A DNA stretch of 40,474 bases. Origin: Streptomyces cellostaticus (GTDB lineage Bacteria > Actinomycetota > Actinomycetes > Streptomycetales > Streptomycetaceae). Made by a program: the position numbers and the translations under genes. The notes under the pieces were generated by a model. The model was given only the letters and a program-made list of their open reading frames with translations. It searched no databases and had not been told where the DNA came from. Positions 7,051 through 15,249 of this stretch are shown here, piece after piece (the first letter of the stretch is position 1; the number at the start of each line of letters is the position of its first letter). The stretch spans positions 1-40,474 of the forward strand of contig NZ_JALLIN010000058.1 in the NCBI RefSeq assembly GCF_023630175.1, read 5' to 3'.

Positions 7051-8688
7051 ATGCACGGACCGCCGGCCACCCGGAACGGCGAGGCCCCCTGGGAGGAACT
7101 GGTCACCGCCGCCCTGCTCGGCACCGCCCGGCGCCCCCCGGCCACGGCCGCCGGGCGGGAGGCGCCCTTGGCGCTGCTGGACGCCGCCGCCGTGGCGACC
7201 GTGCGACGGCGGGCGGGCCTGCGGCCCGGTCCGGCGGCACGGCGGCCGGAGCCCGCCCCCGAGGACCCGCGTCCGGCGCTGCCCGCGGCCGCGGCCCGCC
7301 GGCTCGCCTCGCTGCTGGCCGACCGTTCCGGCGCCGCGGGCGGCGGCCGGCGGAGCGGCTCGCCGGACCTCATGGAACTGCTCCCGCAGTGGCTGGCGGC
7401 GGCCTGCGCCCACGGCTACGCGCCCCCCGCCCAGGCGCTGCCCGCCCTGCTGGACGCCGCCCGGGGCCGTACCGACCTGCGGCCGGCGGCGCTGGCGTTC
7501 GCCGGGCCGCGGGCGTTGTGGCTGGCCCGGCTCAACCCGGACTGGCGGTTCGCCCTGCGCGCGGCACCGGGCGGTGGCGTGGCACCGCCCGACGCCGCGG
7601 ACGGTGCCGCGGTGCTCCGGCTGTGGCAGGAAGGGCTGTTCGCCGAGCGGGTCGCGCTGCTGGGCGCACTGCGGGCCGGTACGCCCGCCGTCGCGCGGGA
7701 ACTGCTGGAGGGGACCTGGTCGACGGAGCGGGCGGAGGACCGCCTGATGTTCCTCGACTCGCTGCGCGCGGGCCTGTCGGCCGAGGACGAGCCCTTCCTA
7801 GAACGGGCGTTGGGCGACCGTAGCCGCAACGTTCGTGCGACGGCGGCGGAGTTGCTGTCGTCGCTGCCGGGTTCGGCGCTCGCCGGACGCATGGCGGGCC
7901 GGGCCGCGGCGTGTGTGGCCGTGGACCGCACGGCGGCCTCGCCCACGCTCGTCGTGGAGGCACCGCACGAGTGCGACCCGGGCATGGAACGGGACGGTGT
8001 GGCGGCCACGCCTCCCACCGGCCGGGGGGAGAGGTCCTGGTGGCTGGCCCAGTTGGTGGAGGCGGCACCGCTGGGGGTCTGGCCCGGGCGGCTCGGCGGC
8101 CGCGCTCCGGAGCAGATCGTGGCGCTGCCGGTGGCCGACGGCTGGCAGGGCGAGCTGCACGCCGCGTGGTGCCGGGCGGCGGTGCGGCAGCGGGACGCCG
8201 AGTGGTCGAGGGTGCTGCTCGGCTCCCCGTCGGCCCCCGAGGCAGGCGGGCCCGGGGCGGTGTCCCTGGCGGAGCGGGCGAGGCTGCTGACGGCGCTCGA
8301 CGCCGGTGAACGGGCCGAGTGGGTGGCGGGGTTCATCGCGACCCACGGCCTGTCGGAGGCGTTCCAGTTGCTCGGAGTGTGCGCGGTCCCCTGGGCCGCC
8401 CCACTCGGCCGGGCCGTGGTGGACGCCCTCGACATCGCGCGGGACGCCGGCAGTTACCCCTGGAGTTTCAGCGGGGTGATGGGGCTGGCCGAGCGGTGCC
8501 TGGATCCGGCGGAGGCCACCCGCCTCGACGGCCTGCTGGCGATACCGGACGAGCGGGAGGACGCCTCACCGGGCGCCGGGGGGTACTGGGCCGAGGCGTT
8601 CCAGCGGCTCGTCACCACCCTGCGGCTGCGGGCGGCGATGGCCGGGGAACTGGCACCGGACGGAGCACCCGGCCCGTCCGGGGTCTGA
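7051..8688 (+). CDS. DUF5691-like protein
   Basis: 545 aa, Ala/Leu/Arg-rich and helical. The opening EELVTAALLGTARRPP matches my recollection of the DUF5691 family, which is found next to SWIM and MoxR genes. Repeated helical pairs in the middle (for example around LGDRSRNVRATAAELLSSLP) look HEAT-repeat-like, suggesting a scaffold. No catalytic motif is visible. Start chosen at ATG 7051 from the strong purine SD. It is co-transcribed with the SWIM gene and followed by a strong terminator at 8710. The molecular function is unknown. Confidence 0.82.
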   Translation: MHGPPATRNGEAPWEELVTAALLGTARRPPATAAGREAPLALLDAAAVATVRRRAGLRPGPAARRPEPAPEDPRPALPAAAARRLASLLADRSGAAGGGRRSGSPDLMELLPQWLAAACAHGYAPPAQALPALLDAARGRTDLRPAALAFAGPRALWLARLNPDWRFALRAAPGGGVAPPDAADGAAVLRLWQEGLFAERVALLGALRAGTPAVARELLEGTWSTERAEDRLMFLDSLRAGLSAEDEPFLERALGDRSRNVRATAAELLSSLPGSALAGRMAGRAAACVAVDRTAASPTLVVEAPHECDPGMERDGVAATPPTGRGERSWWLAQLVEAAPLGVWPGRLGGRAPEQIVALPVADGWQGELHAAWCRAAVRQRDAEWSRVLLGSPSAPEAGGPGAVSLAERARLLTALDAGERAEWVAGFIATHGLSEAFQLLGVCAVPWAAPLGRAVVDALDIARDAGSYPWSFSGVMGLAERCLDPAEATRLDGLLAIPDEREDASPGAGGYWAEAFQRLVTTLRLRAAMAGELAPDGAPGPSGV

Positions 8689-8709
8689 GAGGGGGAACCG
8701 TTCGTTGAA

Positions 8710-8734
8710 GGCTCCGGGGGCGCGCCCCGGAGCC
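8710..8734. terminator. Bidirectional terminator hairpin
   Basis: GGCTCCGGGG-GCGCG-CCCCGGAGCC is a perfect 10-bp stem with a 5-nt loop, between the convergent DUF5691-like and icmB genes. It lacks a T tract, as is usual in Streptomyces. Confidence 0.8.
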
Positions 8735-8765
8735 GTACGGCGCCCCGCGTCCATGTCGGCCCGGT

Positions 8766-9182
<417 letters not shown>

Positions 9183-9204
9183 CACTGCCTCCATCAGACG
9201 ACCC

Positions 9205-9222
9205 CGGAAGCGATCGCTTCCG
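9205..9222. promoter_or_regulatory. 18-bp perfect palindrome upstream of icmB
   Basis: CGGAAGCGATCGCTTCCG is fully self-complementary and sits between the icmB SD and the likely promoter region. It could be an operator or a leader hairpin. No regulator is recognised. Confidence 0.5.
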
Positions 9223-9406
9223 TCCGTAACGACAAGTACCGCACTTTTGGCGCGTTCCGCCACCCGTCGCGAAGTGAACGAACGTTATCGCCAGCATCCC
9301 GCAACCGGCGGTTTCGCGGTGCGCGGGGAGGGGGAAATCACATGATGGGACATGAGGGCACGCGGGGGACCGAGCCGCCCCCCACGTGCCGACTGGAGGT
9401 CGGCCA

Positions 9407-10258
9407 ATGAAGGTCACCGGGGTACTGCCGCTCGTCCTCCCGCTCTACCGGCGCCTGTGGCCCGGCAGACTGGTCGATCTCTCCATGACCCTGCTCAAGG
9501 CGACCGCACTGGAAGCCGCGATCCTGGCCGGGCATCTGCTGCTGTATCCCACCGGCCTCACCCAGGAACGCCGCGGCCCCGCGCCCTCCGCCCAGGACGG
9601 CACCACCCGGCTGCCGGACAGGCACGGACCGCCGGTCGTGCTGCTGCACGGCTTCATCGACAACCGCTCGGTCTTCGTCCTGCTGCGCCGCAGCCTCGCG
9701 CGCAGCGGCCCGCAGCGGGTGGAGTCACTCAACTACTCTCCGTTGACGTGCGACATACGCATAGCCGCCGAGCTGCTGGGCCGGCACGTCGAGGAGATCT
9801 GCGAGCGCACCGGCAGCACCCGGGTCGACATCGTGGGCCACAGCCTCGGCGGCCTCATCGCGCGCTACTACACACAGTGCCTGGGCGGTGACGTCCGGGT
9901 GCGCACGCTCGTCACCCTCGGCACCCCGCACTCCGGAACCCGGGCGATGCCGCTGGCCAGCGCCCACCCGATCGTGCGGCAGATGCGGCCCGGCTCCGAG
10001 GTGATCGAGGAGCTGACCCGTCCGGCGCCCGGCTGCCGTACGCGGTTCGTCAGCTTCTGGAGCGACCTGGACTCGGTGATGGCCCCCCTGGAATCGGCCT
10101 GTATCGACCACCCCGACCTCGAGGTGCGCAACGTCCGGGTGACGGGCATCGGGCATCTCGCCCTGCCGGTGCACCCCGCCGTGGCCTCCGGGATACGCGA
10201 GGCCCTCGAGGGCGCTCCCGCCGGGAACCCGCTCGCCGACGGCGTGACGGTGGCGTGA
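9407..10258 (+). CDS. Alpha/beta-hydrolase, lipase-like esterase
   Basis: 283 aa. The oxyanion-hole motif LLHGF is at 79-83 and the nucleophile elbow GHSLGG has S146. The acid is probably D220 or D222 (WSDLD) and the base H250 (GIGHLALP), completing a triad. It resembles triacylglycerol lipases/acyltransferases of the PGAP1/LipA type. A hydrophobic N-terminal stretch (about 22-48, LLKATALEAAILAGHLLLYP) suggests a membrane anchor. ATG 9407 has GGAGG about 8 nt upstream. The substrate cannot be told from sequence. It is a single-gene unit, since the next gene has its own promoter. Confidence 0.85.
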   Translation: MKVTGVLPLVLPLYRRLWPGRLVDLSMTLLKATALEAAILAGHLLLYPTGLTQERRGPAPSAQDGTTRLPDRHGPPVVLLHGFIDNRSVFVLLRRSLARSGPQRVESLNYSPLTCDIRIAAELLGRHVEEICERTGSTRVDIVGHSLGGLIARYYTQCLGGDVRVRTLVTLGTPHSGTRAMPLASAHPIVRQMRPGSEVIEELTRPAPGCRTRFVSFWSDLDSVMAPLESACIDHPDLEVRNVRVTGIGHLALPVHPAVASGIREALEGAPAGNPLADGVTVA

Positions 10259-10262
10259 GAGA

Positions 10263-10284
10263 GGCCGCCCCCGAGAGGCGGGCC
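10263..10284 (+). terminator. Weak hairpin after lipase
   Basis: GGCCGCC and GGCGGGCC can pair with one bulge, 4 nt after the lipase stop codon. Confidence 0.3.
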
Positions 10285-10437
10285 GGGAGCGTTCACAGCC
10301 GGTGACACGGCCGCTCGGCAGTGACACAGCGTCATCCGATATCGAACATTCCTCGAACACAAAGCCAAACTCGCGTTCACGGTCCCCCGAATCACGGCCG
10401 AATGCCCGTTTCCGGCCCACGCGAAACCGGCCGACGA

Positions 10438-10467
10438 TTGTCGCGCCCGCGTACCGCCGGGTACAGT
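10438..10467 (+). promoter_or_regulatory. Vegetative-type promoter of the M23 peptidase gene
   Basis: TTGTCG (10438-10443), 18 nt, TACAGT (10462-10467) fits the HrdB-like pattern. The start point would be near 10474, giving a leader of about 42 nt. It does not have the downstream spacing needed for a PafBC-type promoter. Confidence 0.5.
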
Positions 10468-10515
10468 CGCCGCACTGCTCTGGCAGCCACCGTTGTCGAG
10501 GCGAAAGAGAAGTTG

Positions 10516-12102
10516 GTGAACGACCGTCACCCGTCGGGGACCATGACCACCCCGACCCCGGCTTCCGACGCCTCCACCGGGCACTACGCGTACGGAACGC
10601 AGGAAGCCCAGTACGACGACCTCACCACGTCCGGTGGCTACGACGCCACCGGTTTCACGGCCGGCGGGACCGGCGCCTTCGCCGCCGACCCGCTCTTCGG
10701 CAGCCTCCCGGCAGACGAGCAGCACACGGGCGCCTACGACGGCACGCAGTGGCAGGCCGGTACGGGCCAGTTCACCCCGTACGACCCGTACGCCGCACAG
10801 CAGCACACCGCGTACGACACGGGCGGGTACGACACCACCGCCTGGACGGTCCCGGCGCAGGCCACGGGCAACGACGTCAGCGGCCAGTGGGACGCGAACG
10901 CCTGGCTGCAGCACGACCAGTCCGCCGCCGACCCCACCCAGCAGTGGCAGTGGGGCACCCAGACCTATGACACCGGCGTGTACGACGCCACGCAGTGGAA
11001 CTCCGGCGACACGCCGGAGCGGCACGACCGGCTCGACACGGCGCACGATCAGCTTTCCGAGCCGTTCGACCAGGTCGCCGAGACGGGCGAGTTCGGCGAG
11101 TACACCGACGCGGGCGAGTACACCGACTCGGGCGAGTACACCGGGACCGGCGAGTACGCGGACACCGGCGACTGCACCGACGCCGTCGACTTCGGCGAGT
11201 ACGCCGAACCCGGCGTGTACGCCGAACCCGGCGCGTTCGGGGAAACGGCCGCCGGGGACGGCGGGCCGGGCGACACGGGTGAACTGCCCGCCGTACCGGG
11301 TCTGCTCGACGACCAGGAGGGTCCCGCCGCGATCCCGGCTCCCCGCCCGGGCTCCCGCAGCGCGGCGCGTTCCCGTCGCCGTACGCCCCCCAAGCGCTCC
11401 GCGCTGCTGACCATCGCCGTGCCCTCGGCCTGCGTGATGGGGGTCGCCGGTATCGCCGCCGCCTCCGTCGGCGGCCTGACCGACGACGGCAAGGAATCGT
11501 CCGCCACCGCCTCGGACGCGCAGACGGTGAAACCGTCCGTCGCCAACAGCAAGCTGGACACCCAGCTCAGGACGCTCTCCGCCGGCGCGGACGACTTCGC
11601 CGACCGGGCCAGCCGTACGCAGGAACGCATCGACCTCAAGAACCAGCAGGAACTGCAGAAGAAGAAGGCCGCCGCCGAGGCCGCGCTCAAGGAGCGGCTG
11701 CGGCCCAAGTTCGCGGTCCCGGTCGCCCAGAAGGGGCTCAGCGCCTACTTCGGCCAGGCCGGTGTGAACTGGATGTCCGTGCACACGGGCATCGACTTCC
11801 CGGTCTCGTACGGCACCACGGTGATGGCCGCGACCGACGGCGTCGTCTCCACCAAGTGGAACAGCGCCTACGGCAACATGATGATCGTGACGGCGAAGGA
11901 CGGCACGGAGACCTGGTACTGCCACCTCTCCAGCTACCGCGTCGCCTCCGGCACGGTCGTCAAGGCCGGCCAGCCGGTCGCCTACTCCGGCAATTCCGGC
12001 AACTCCACCGGACCGCACCTGCACTTCGAGGTCCGGCCGGCCGGCGGGGCGGCCATGGACCCGCTGCCGTGGCTGCGGAGCCACGGGCTGGACCCGAGCT
12101 GA
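10516..12102 (+). CDS. M23 (LytM) peptidoglycan endopeptidase with Tyr/Asp/Thr-rich N-terminus
   Basis: 528 aa from GTG 10516 (ATG 10543 is the alternative). Residues 1-270 are a low-complexity D/T/Y/G/E-rich cytoplasmic tail with short GEYTDx-type tandem repeats. Residues about 296-321 form one transmembrane segment. A Lys/Gln/Ala-rich coiled coil (about 350-395) follows. The C-terminal LytM domain has its zinc ligands: H423 and D427 (HTGID), and H501 and H503 (HLH). It is therefore a type II membrane protein with an active metallopeptidase outside the membrane, cleaving peptidoglycan cross-bridges. The long acidic cytoplasmic tail is unusual and may bind cytoplasmic partners. It is monocistronic, followed by a strong terminator. 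Confidence 0.9.
   Translation: MNDRHPSGTMTTPTPASDASTGHYAYGTQEAQYDDLTTSGGYDATGFTAGGTGAFAADPLFGSLPADEQHTGAYDGTQWQAGTGQFTPYDPYAAQQHTAYDTGGYDTTAWTVPAQATGNDVSGQWDANAWLQHDQSAADPTQQWQWGTQTYDTGVYDATQWNSGDTPERHDRLDTAHDQLSEPFDQVAETGEFGEYTDAGEYTDSGEYTGTGEYADTGDCTDAVDFGEYAEPGVYAEPGAFGETAAGDGGPGDTGELPAVPGLLDDQEGPAAIPAPRPGSRSAARSRRRTPPKRSALLTIAVPSACVMGVAGIAAASVGGLTDDGKESSATASDAQTVKPSVANSKLDTQLRTLSAGADDFADRASRTQERIDLKNQQELQKKKAAAEAALKERLRPKFAVPVAQKGLSAYFGQAGVNWMSVHTGIDFPVSYGTTVMAATDGVVSTKWNSAYGNMMIVTAKDGTETWYCHLSSYRVASGTVVKAGQPVAYSGNSGNSTGPHLHFEVRPAGGAAMDPLPWLRSHGLDPS
11089..11240 (+). repeat. In-frame 18-nt tandem repeats encoding GEYTDx units
   Basis: GGCGAGTACACCGACKCG-type units occur about five times in a row from 11089, then degenerate to GCCGAACCCGGCG units up to 11240. 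Each keeps frame and encodes GEYTDA, GEYTDS, GEYTGT, GEYADT or YAEPG. Confidence 0.8.
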
Positions 12103-12126
12103 CCCCCGCGGAGACGGACGAATGAC

Positions 12127-12158
12127 GTGAGCCCCGCCCGGGACCGGGCGGGGCTCAC
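12127..12158. terminator. Strong terminator hairpin
   Basis: GTGAGCCCCGCCCGG and CCGGGCGGGGCTCAC form a 13-15 bp perfect stem with a 2-6 nt loop, 25 nt after the M23 stop. It probably serves both convergent genes. Confidence 0.85.
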
Positions 12159-12208
12159 CTCGTCCGGTAGTCCAGCGGGTCGCCCGGTGCCGCGACCGGA
12201 ACCAGTGC

Positions 12209-12301
12209 CGCGTCAGCCGAGGTTCGCCCCGTCTCGACGCCAAGCGGGCACACTCGCCGCACCGGACGCCGCTCCTCGACGGGCGAACCCTGGCTGACGC
12301 G
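12209..12301. repeat. 21-nt interrupted inverted repeat downstream of pcrA
   Basis: CGCGTCAGCC(GA)GGTTCGCCC at 12209-12229 and its reverse complement with AG for GA at 12281-12301 are separated by 51 nt. The right arm ends 3 nt from the pcrA stop. It is probably a second, large terminator or 3' stabiliser for pcrA, although a decayed small mobile repeat is possible. Confidence 0.6.
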
Positions 12302-12304
12302 GGA

Positions 12305-14785
12305 CTAGAGCTTCTCGACGGGCGCGTACCGCAGCAGCAGCCGCTTCGGCTTGGTGTCCCCGAAGTCGATCGTCGCCTCGGCGTTGCCACCGGTGCCCTT
12401 GACCCCGACGACCGTGCCGAGTCCGAACTGGTCGTGCGTGACCCGGTCTCCGACGGCCAGGGCGACCACCGGCTTCTCGGCCGAGCGCCGGGTGGCGAAC
12501 CCGGACGCGCCCGACGTGGCGGAGCGGGAGCGGGAGGAAGACAGCGACGCGGCGATCCCGGCGGCGGGCCCGGAGGACACCGGCGCCGCCGCACCGGTCC
12601 GCTTCCACTCCAGGTGCGCGGCCGGAATCTCCTCCAGGAAGCGCGAGGGGGGGTTGTACGACGGCTGGCCCCAGGCGCTGCGCATCGCCGACCGGGTGAG
12701 GTACAGCCGCTCCCGCGCGCGGGTGATGCCCACGTACGCCAGGCGCCGCTCCTCCTCCAGCTCCTTGGTCTGGCCGAGGGCGCGCATGTGCGGGAAGACG
12801 CCGTCCTCCATGCCGGTGAGGAAGACGACCGGGAACTCCAGGCCCTTGGCGGTGTGCAGGGTCATCAGGGTGATGACGCCGTCGCCGTCCTCCTCGTCGG
12901 GGATCTGGTCGGAGTCGGCGACCAGCGCCACCTGCTCCAGGAAGTCGGCGAGCGTGCCCGTCTCGCCCTCCCCGCGCTCCTGCTCGAACTCCAGCGCCAC
13001 CGCGGCGAGTTCCTGGAGGTTCTCGATGCGGGTCTCGTCCTGCGGGTCGGTGGAGTTCTGCAGCTCGGCCAGGTAACCGGTGCGTTCGAGTATGGCCTCC
13101 AGCACCGTGGCCGGTCCGGCGCCGGACTCCACGACGGTCCGCAGGTCCTCCATCAGCGTGTTGAACCGCCTGACGGCGTTGGTGGAGCGCGCGGCCATGC
13201 CGTAGGCCTCGTCCACACGCTTGAGCGCCTGCGGGAAGCTGATCCGCTCGCGCTGGGAGAGGGCGTCGATCATCGCCTCGGCCCGCTCACCGATGCCGCG
13301 CTTGGGCACGTTGAGGATGCGGCGCAGCGGGACCGAGTCCTCGGGGTTGGCGAGGACACGCAGGTAGGCCAGGACGTCCCGGACCTCCTTGCGCTCGTAG
13401 AAGCGGACACCGCCGACGACCTTGTAGGGCAGGCCGACGCGGATGAAGACCTCCTCGAAGACGCGGGACTGGGCGTTGGTCCGGTAGAAGACGGCGACGT
13501 CCCCGGCCTTCGCCTCGCCCGCGTCGGTGAGGCGGTCTATCTCGTCGGCGACGAACTGCGCCTCGTCGTGCTCGGTGTCGGCGACGTAGCCGGTGATCCG
13601 CGCGCCCTGGCCGGCGTTGGTCCACAGGTTCTTCGGGCGGCGGGACTCGTTGCGCTCGATGACCGCGTTGGCGGCGGACAGGATGGTCTGCGTGGAGCGG
13701 TAGTTCTGCTCCAGCAGGATCGTCGTCGCGTCCGGGTAGTCCTCCTCGAACTGGAGGATGTTGCGGATCGTCGCGCCCCGGAAGGCGTAGATCGACTGGT
13801 CCGCGTCGCCCACCACGCAGAGCTCGGCGGGCGGCAGGTCGAACTCGCCGGGCGGCACGTCCTCGTCGTGCTGTCCGGTGCCCACCAGCTCCCGTACGAG
13901 GGCGTACTGGGCGTGGTTGGTGTCCTGGTACTCGTCGACCATGACGTGCCTGAAGCGGCGCCGGTAGTGCTCGGCCACGTCCGGGAAGGCGCGCAGCAGG
14001 TTGACCGTCGTCATGATCAGGTCGTCGAAGTCCAGCGCGTTGGCCTCGCGCAGCCGTGACTGGTAGAGCGCGTAGGCCTGGGCGAGGGTCTTCTCGAAGC
14101 CGTCGGCGGCCTGGGCGGCGAAGTCCTCCTCGTCGATCAGCTCGTTCTTCAGATTGCTGATCTTGGCGCTGAAGGACTTCGGCGGGAAGCGCTTGGGGTC
14201 GAGGTCGAGATCGCGGCAGACCAGGGCCATCAGGCGCTTGGAGTCGGCGGCGTCGTAGATCGAGAAGGACGACGTGAAGCCGAGCCGCTTGGACTCGCGC
14301 CGCAGGATGCGCACGCACGCGCTGTGGAAGGTCATCACCCACATCGCGCCGGCGCGCGGTCCGACGAGCTGTTCCACCCGCTCCTTCATCTCGCCCGCGG
14401 CCTTGTTGGTGAAGGTGATGGCGAGGATCTGGCCCGGGTGCACGTTCCGCGCGGCGAGCAGGTGGGCGATGCGGTGGGTGAGCACGCGGGTCTTGCCGGA
14501 GCCCGCGCCGGCGACGATGAGCAGCGGCGAGCCGGCGTGCACGACCGCGGCGCGCTGGTTGTCGTTCAGCCCCCGCAGCAGCGCGTCCGGGTCGATCACG
14601 GGACGCGGGGCACCGTCGCGGTAGTGGGTGTCCCGGTCCGGCGGCACGTCGAACTTCCCGCCGAACAGATCGTCCGGAAGGGGCTCCGGCGCGTGATCGT
14701 CCTCGGGCGGCGGCGGGGGCTCCTCCGCGTGCCCGCGAGGGGCCTGGAGGTCCGCCAGGAAGCTGTCGTCAAAGAGGCTGCTCAT
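12305..14785 (-). CDS. pcrA: UvrD/PcrA-type ATP-dependent DNA helicase
   Basis: 826 aa superfamily 1A 3'-5' helicase acting in nucleotide-excision repair and removal of RecA or blocked polymerase. All motifs are visible: Q-motif LNDNQRAAV (about 73-81), Walker A AGAGSGKT (92-99), DEYQDTN (motif II), GDADQSIYAFRGA (III), QNYRST (IV), TLHTAKGLEFPVVF (V) and AYVGITRARERL (VI). The C-terminal tail ends in a VGDRVTHDQFGLGTVVGV Tudor-like module, which in PcrA binds RNA polymerase. The promoter at 14795-14817 is DNA-damage-type and places the transcript start at or very near the ATG, with no SD. Divergent from the NlpC/P60 gene. Confidence 0.95.
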   Translation of the reverse strand: MSSLFDDSFLADLQAPRGHAEEPPPPPEDDHAPEPLPDDLFGGKFDVPPDRDTHYRDGAPRPVIDPDALLRGLNDNQRAAVVHAGSPLLIVAGAGSGKTRVLTHRIAHLLAARNVHPGQILAITFTNKAAGEMKERVEQLVGPRAGAMWVMTFHSACVRILRRESKRLGFTSSFSIYDAADSKRLMALVCRDLDLDPKRFPPKSFSAKISNLKNELIDEEDFAAQAADGFEKTLAQAYALYQSRLREANALDFDDLIMTTVNLLRAFPDVAEHYRRRFRHVMVDEYQDTNHAQYALVRELVGTGQHDEDVPPGEFDLPPAELCVVGDADQSIYAFRGATIRNILQFEEDYPDATTILLEQNYRSTQTILSAANAVIERNESRRPKNLWTNAGQGARITGYVADTEHDEAQFVADEIDRLTDAGEAKAGDVAVFYRTNAQSRVFEEVFIRVGLPYKVVGGVRFYERKEVRDVLAYLRVLANPEDSVPLRRILNVPKRGIGERAEAMIDALSQRERISFPQALKRVDEAYGMAARSTNAVRRFNTLMEDLRTVVESGAGPATVLEAILERTGYLAELQNSTDPQDETRIENLQELAAVALEFEQERGEGETGTLADFLEQVALVADSDQIPDEEDGDGVITLMTLHTAKGLEFPVVFLTGMEDGVFPHMRALGQTKELEEERRLAYVGITRARERLYLTRSAMRSAWGQPSYNPPSRFLEEIPAAHLEWKRTGAAAPVSSGPAAGIAASLSSSRSRSATSGASGFATRRSAEKPVVALAVGDRVTHDQFGLGTVVGVKGTGGNAEATIDFGDTKPKRLLLRYAPVEKL

Positions 14786-14794
14786 CGCTCTACG

Positions 14795-14817
14795 AGTCTA
14801 GGGGGCCGCACCGACAA
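14795..14817 (-). promoter_or_regulatory. RecA-independent DNA-damage (PafBC-type) promoter of pcrA
   Basis: Read leftward: TTGTCGGTG (14817-14809), 8 nt, TAGACT (14800-14795). It matches tTGTCRgtg-N8-TAnnnT completely. The predicted start is at about 14788-14785, on the pcrA ATG. Confidence 0.85.
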
Positions 14818-14996
14818 CCGGTCCCGGCACCGGAAAGTCGGCACCCGTGAGGTCCGCGACAGGACACGGCACCGGCGCGTCGGCCATCGCGGCACGAGCG
14901 CGGCCGAAATCCCTCACACTGCGAAAGCGCCCTGTCACGCCCGCGTGAAACCGGGCCCGGGGCACGGAAATGTATCGGACATATGACGCAGCAACC

Positions 14997-15026
14997 TTCA
15001 CAGAAGTCACACGAGTTGGCTAGGTT
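14997..15026 (+). promoter_or_regulatory. Promoter of the riboswitch-NlpC/P60 transcript
   Basis: TTCACA (14997-15002), 18 nt, TAGGTT (15021-15026). Transcription from about 15033 would include the whole riboswitch and give a leader of about 215 nt. Confidence 0.55.
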
Positions 15027-15075
15027 GCCGTCGGGCCGCACGACCCCTACCGGCGAACCTCGCCGGGCCGCGCGG

Positions 15076-15228
15076 CCTCCGCCGAGTCCGGTGCGCCCCT
15101 TCGTGGCGGCCGGAGCCGGGGACCCACCGTTCCTGGGGTGAATCGGCCGACTCCCGCCCGGGACGACGCCATAGGGCAACCCTTCCGAACCACCCGCCCG
15201 AACCCGACAGCTAACCCGGTAGGCGGCA
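15076..15228 (+). ncRNA. ydaO/yuaA-type c-di-AMP riboswitch
   Basis: The conserved blocks of this class are present in order: CCGGGGACCCACC with GGGGTGAATC (15117-15144 region), CCATAGGGCAACCCTTCCGAACC (split by the helix, 15169-15192 region), and CCGACAGCTAACC followed by GGTAGGCGG (15204-15226). The class binds cyclic di-AMP and in Streptomyces controls cell-wall hydrolases such as rpfA. The downstream gene here is an NlpC/P60 hydrolase, which fits. A small hairpin, CGCCA-GCCT-TGGCG (15242-15255), contains part of the TTG start codon. Exact 5' boundary is approximate. Confidence 0.9.
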
Positions 15229-15249
15229 CGTTGGAAGGAGTCGCCAGCC

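Noticed and set aside
9230..9250. TTGTCGTTA on the minus strand upstream of icmB as a third damage-type promoter
   Set aside because: It lacks the GTG end and no TAnnnT lies at N8.
10438..10467. TTGTCG before the M23 peptidase as PafBC-type promoter
   Set aside because: The sequence after TTGTCG is CGC rather than GTG-like, and the -10 is at vegetative spacing (18 nt).
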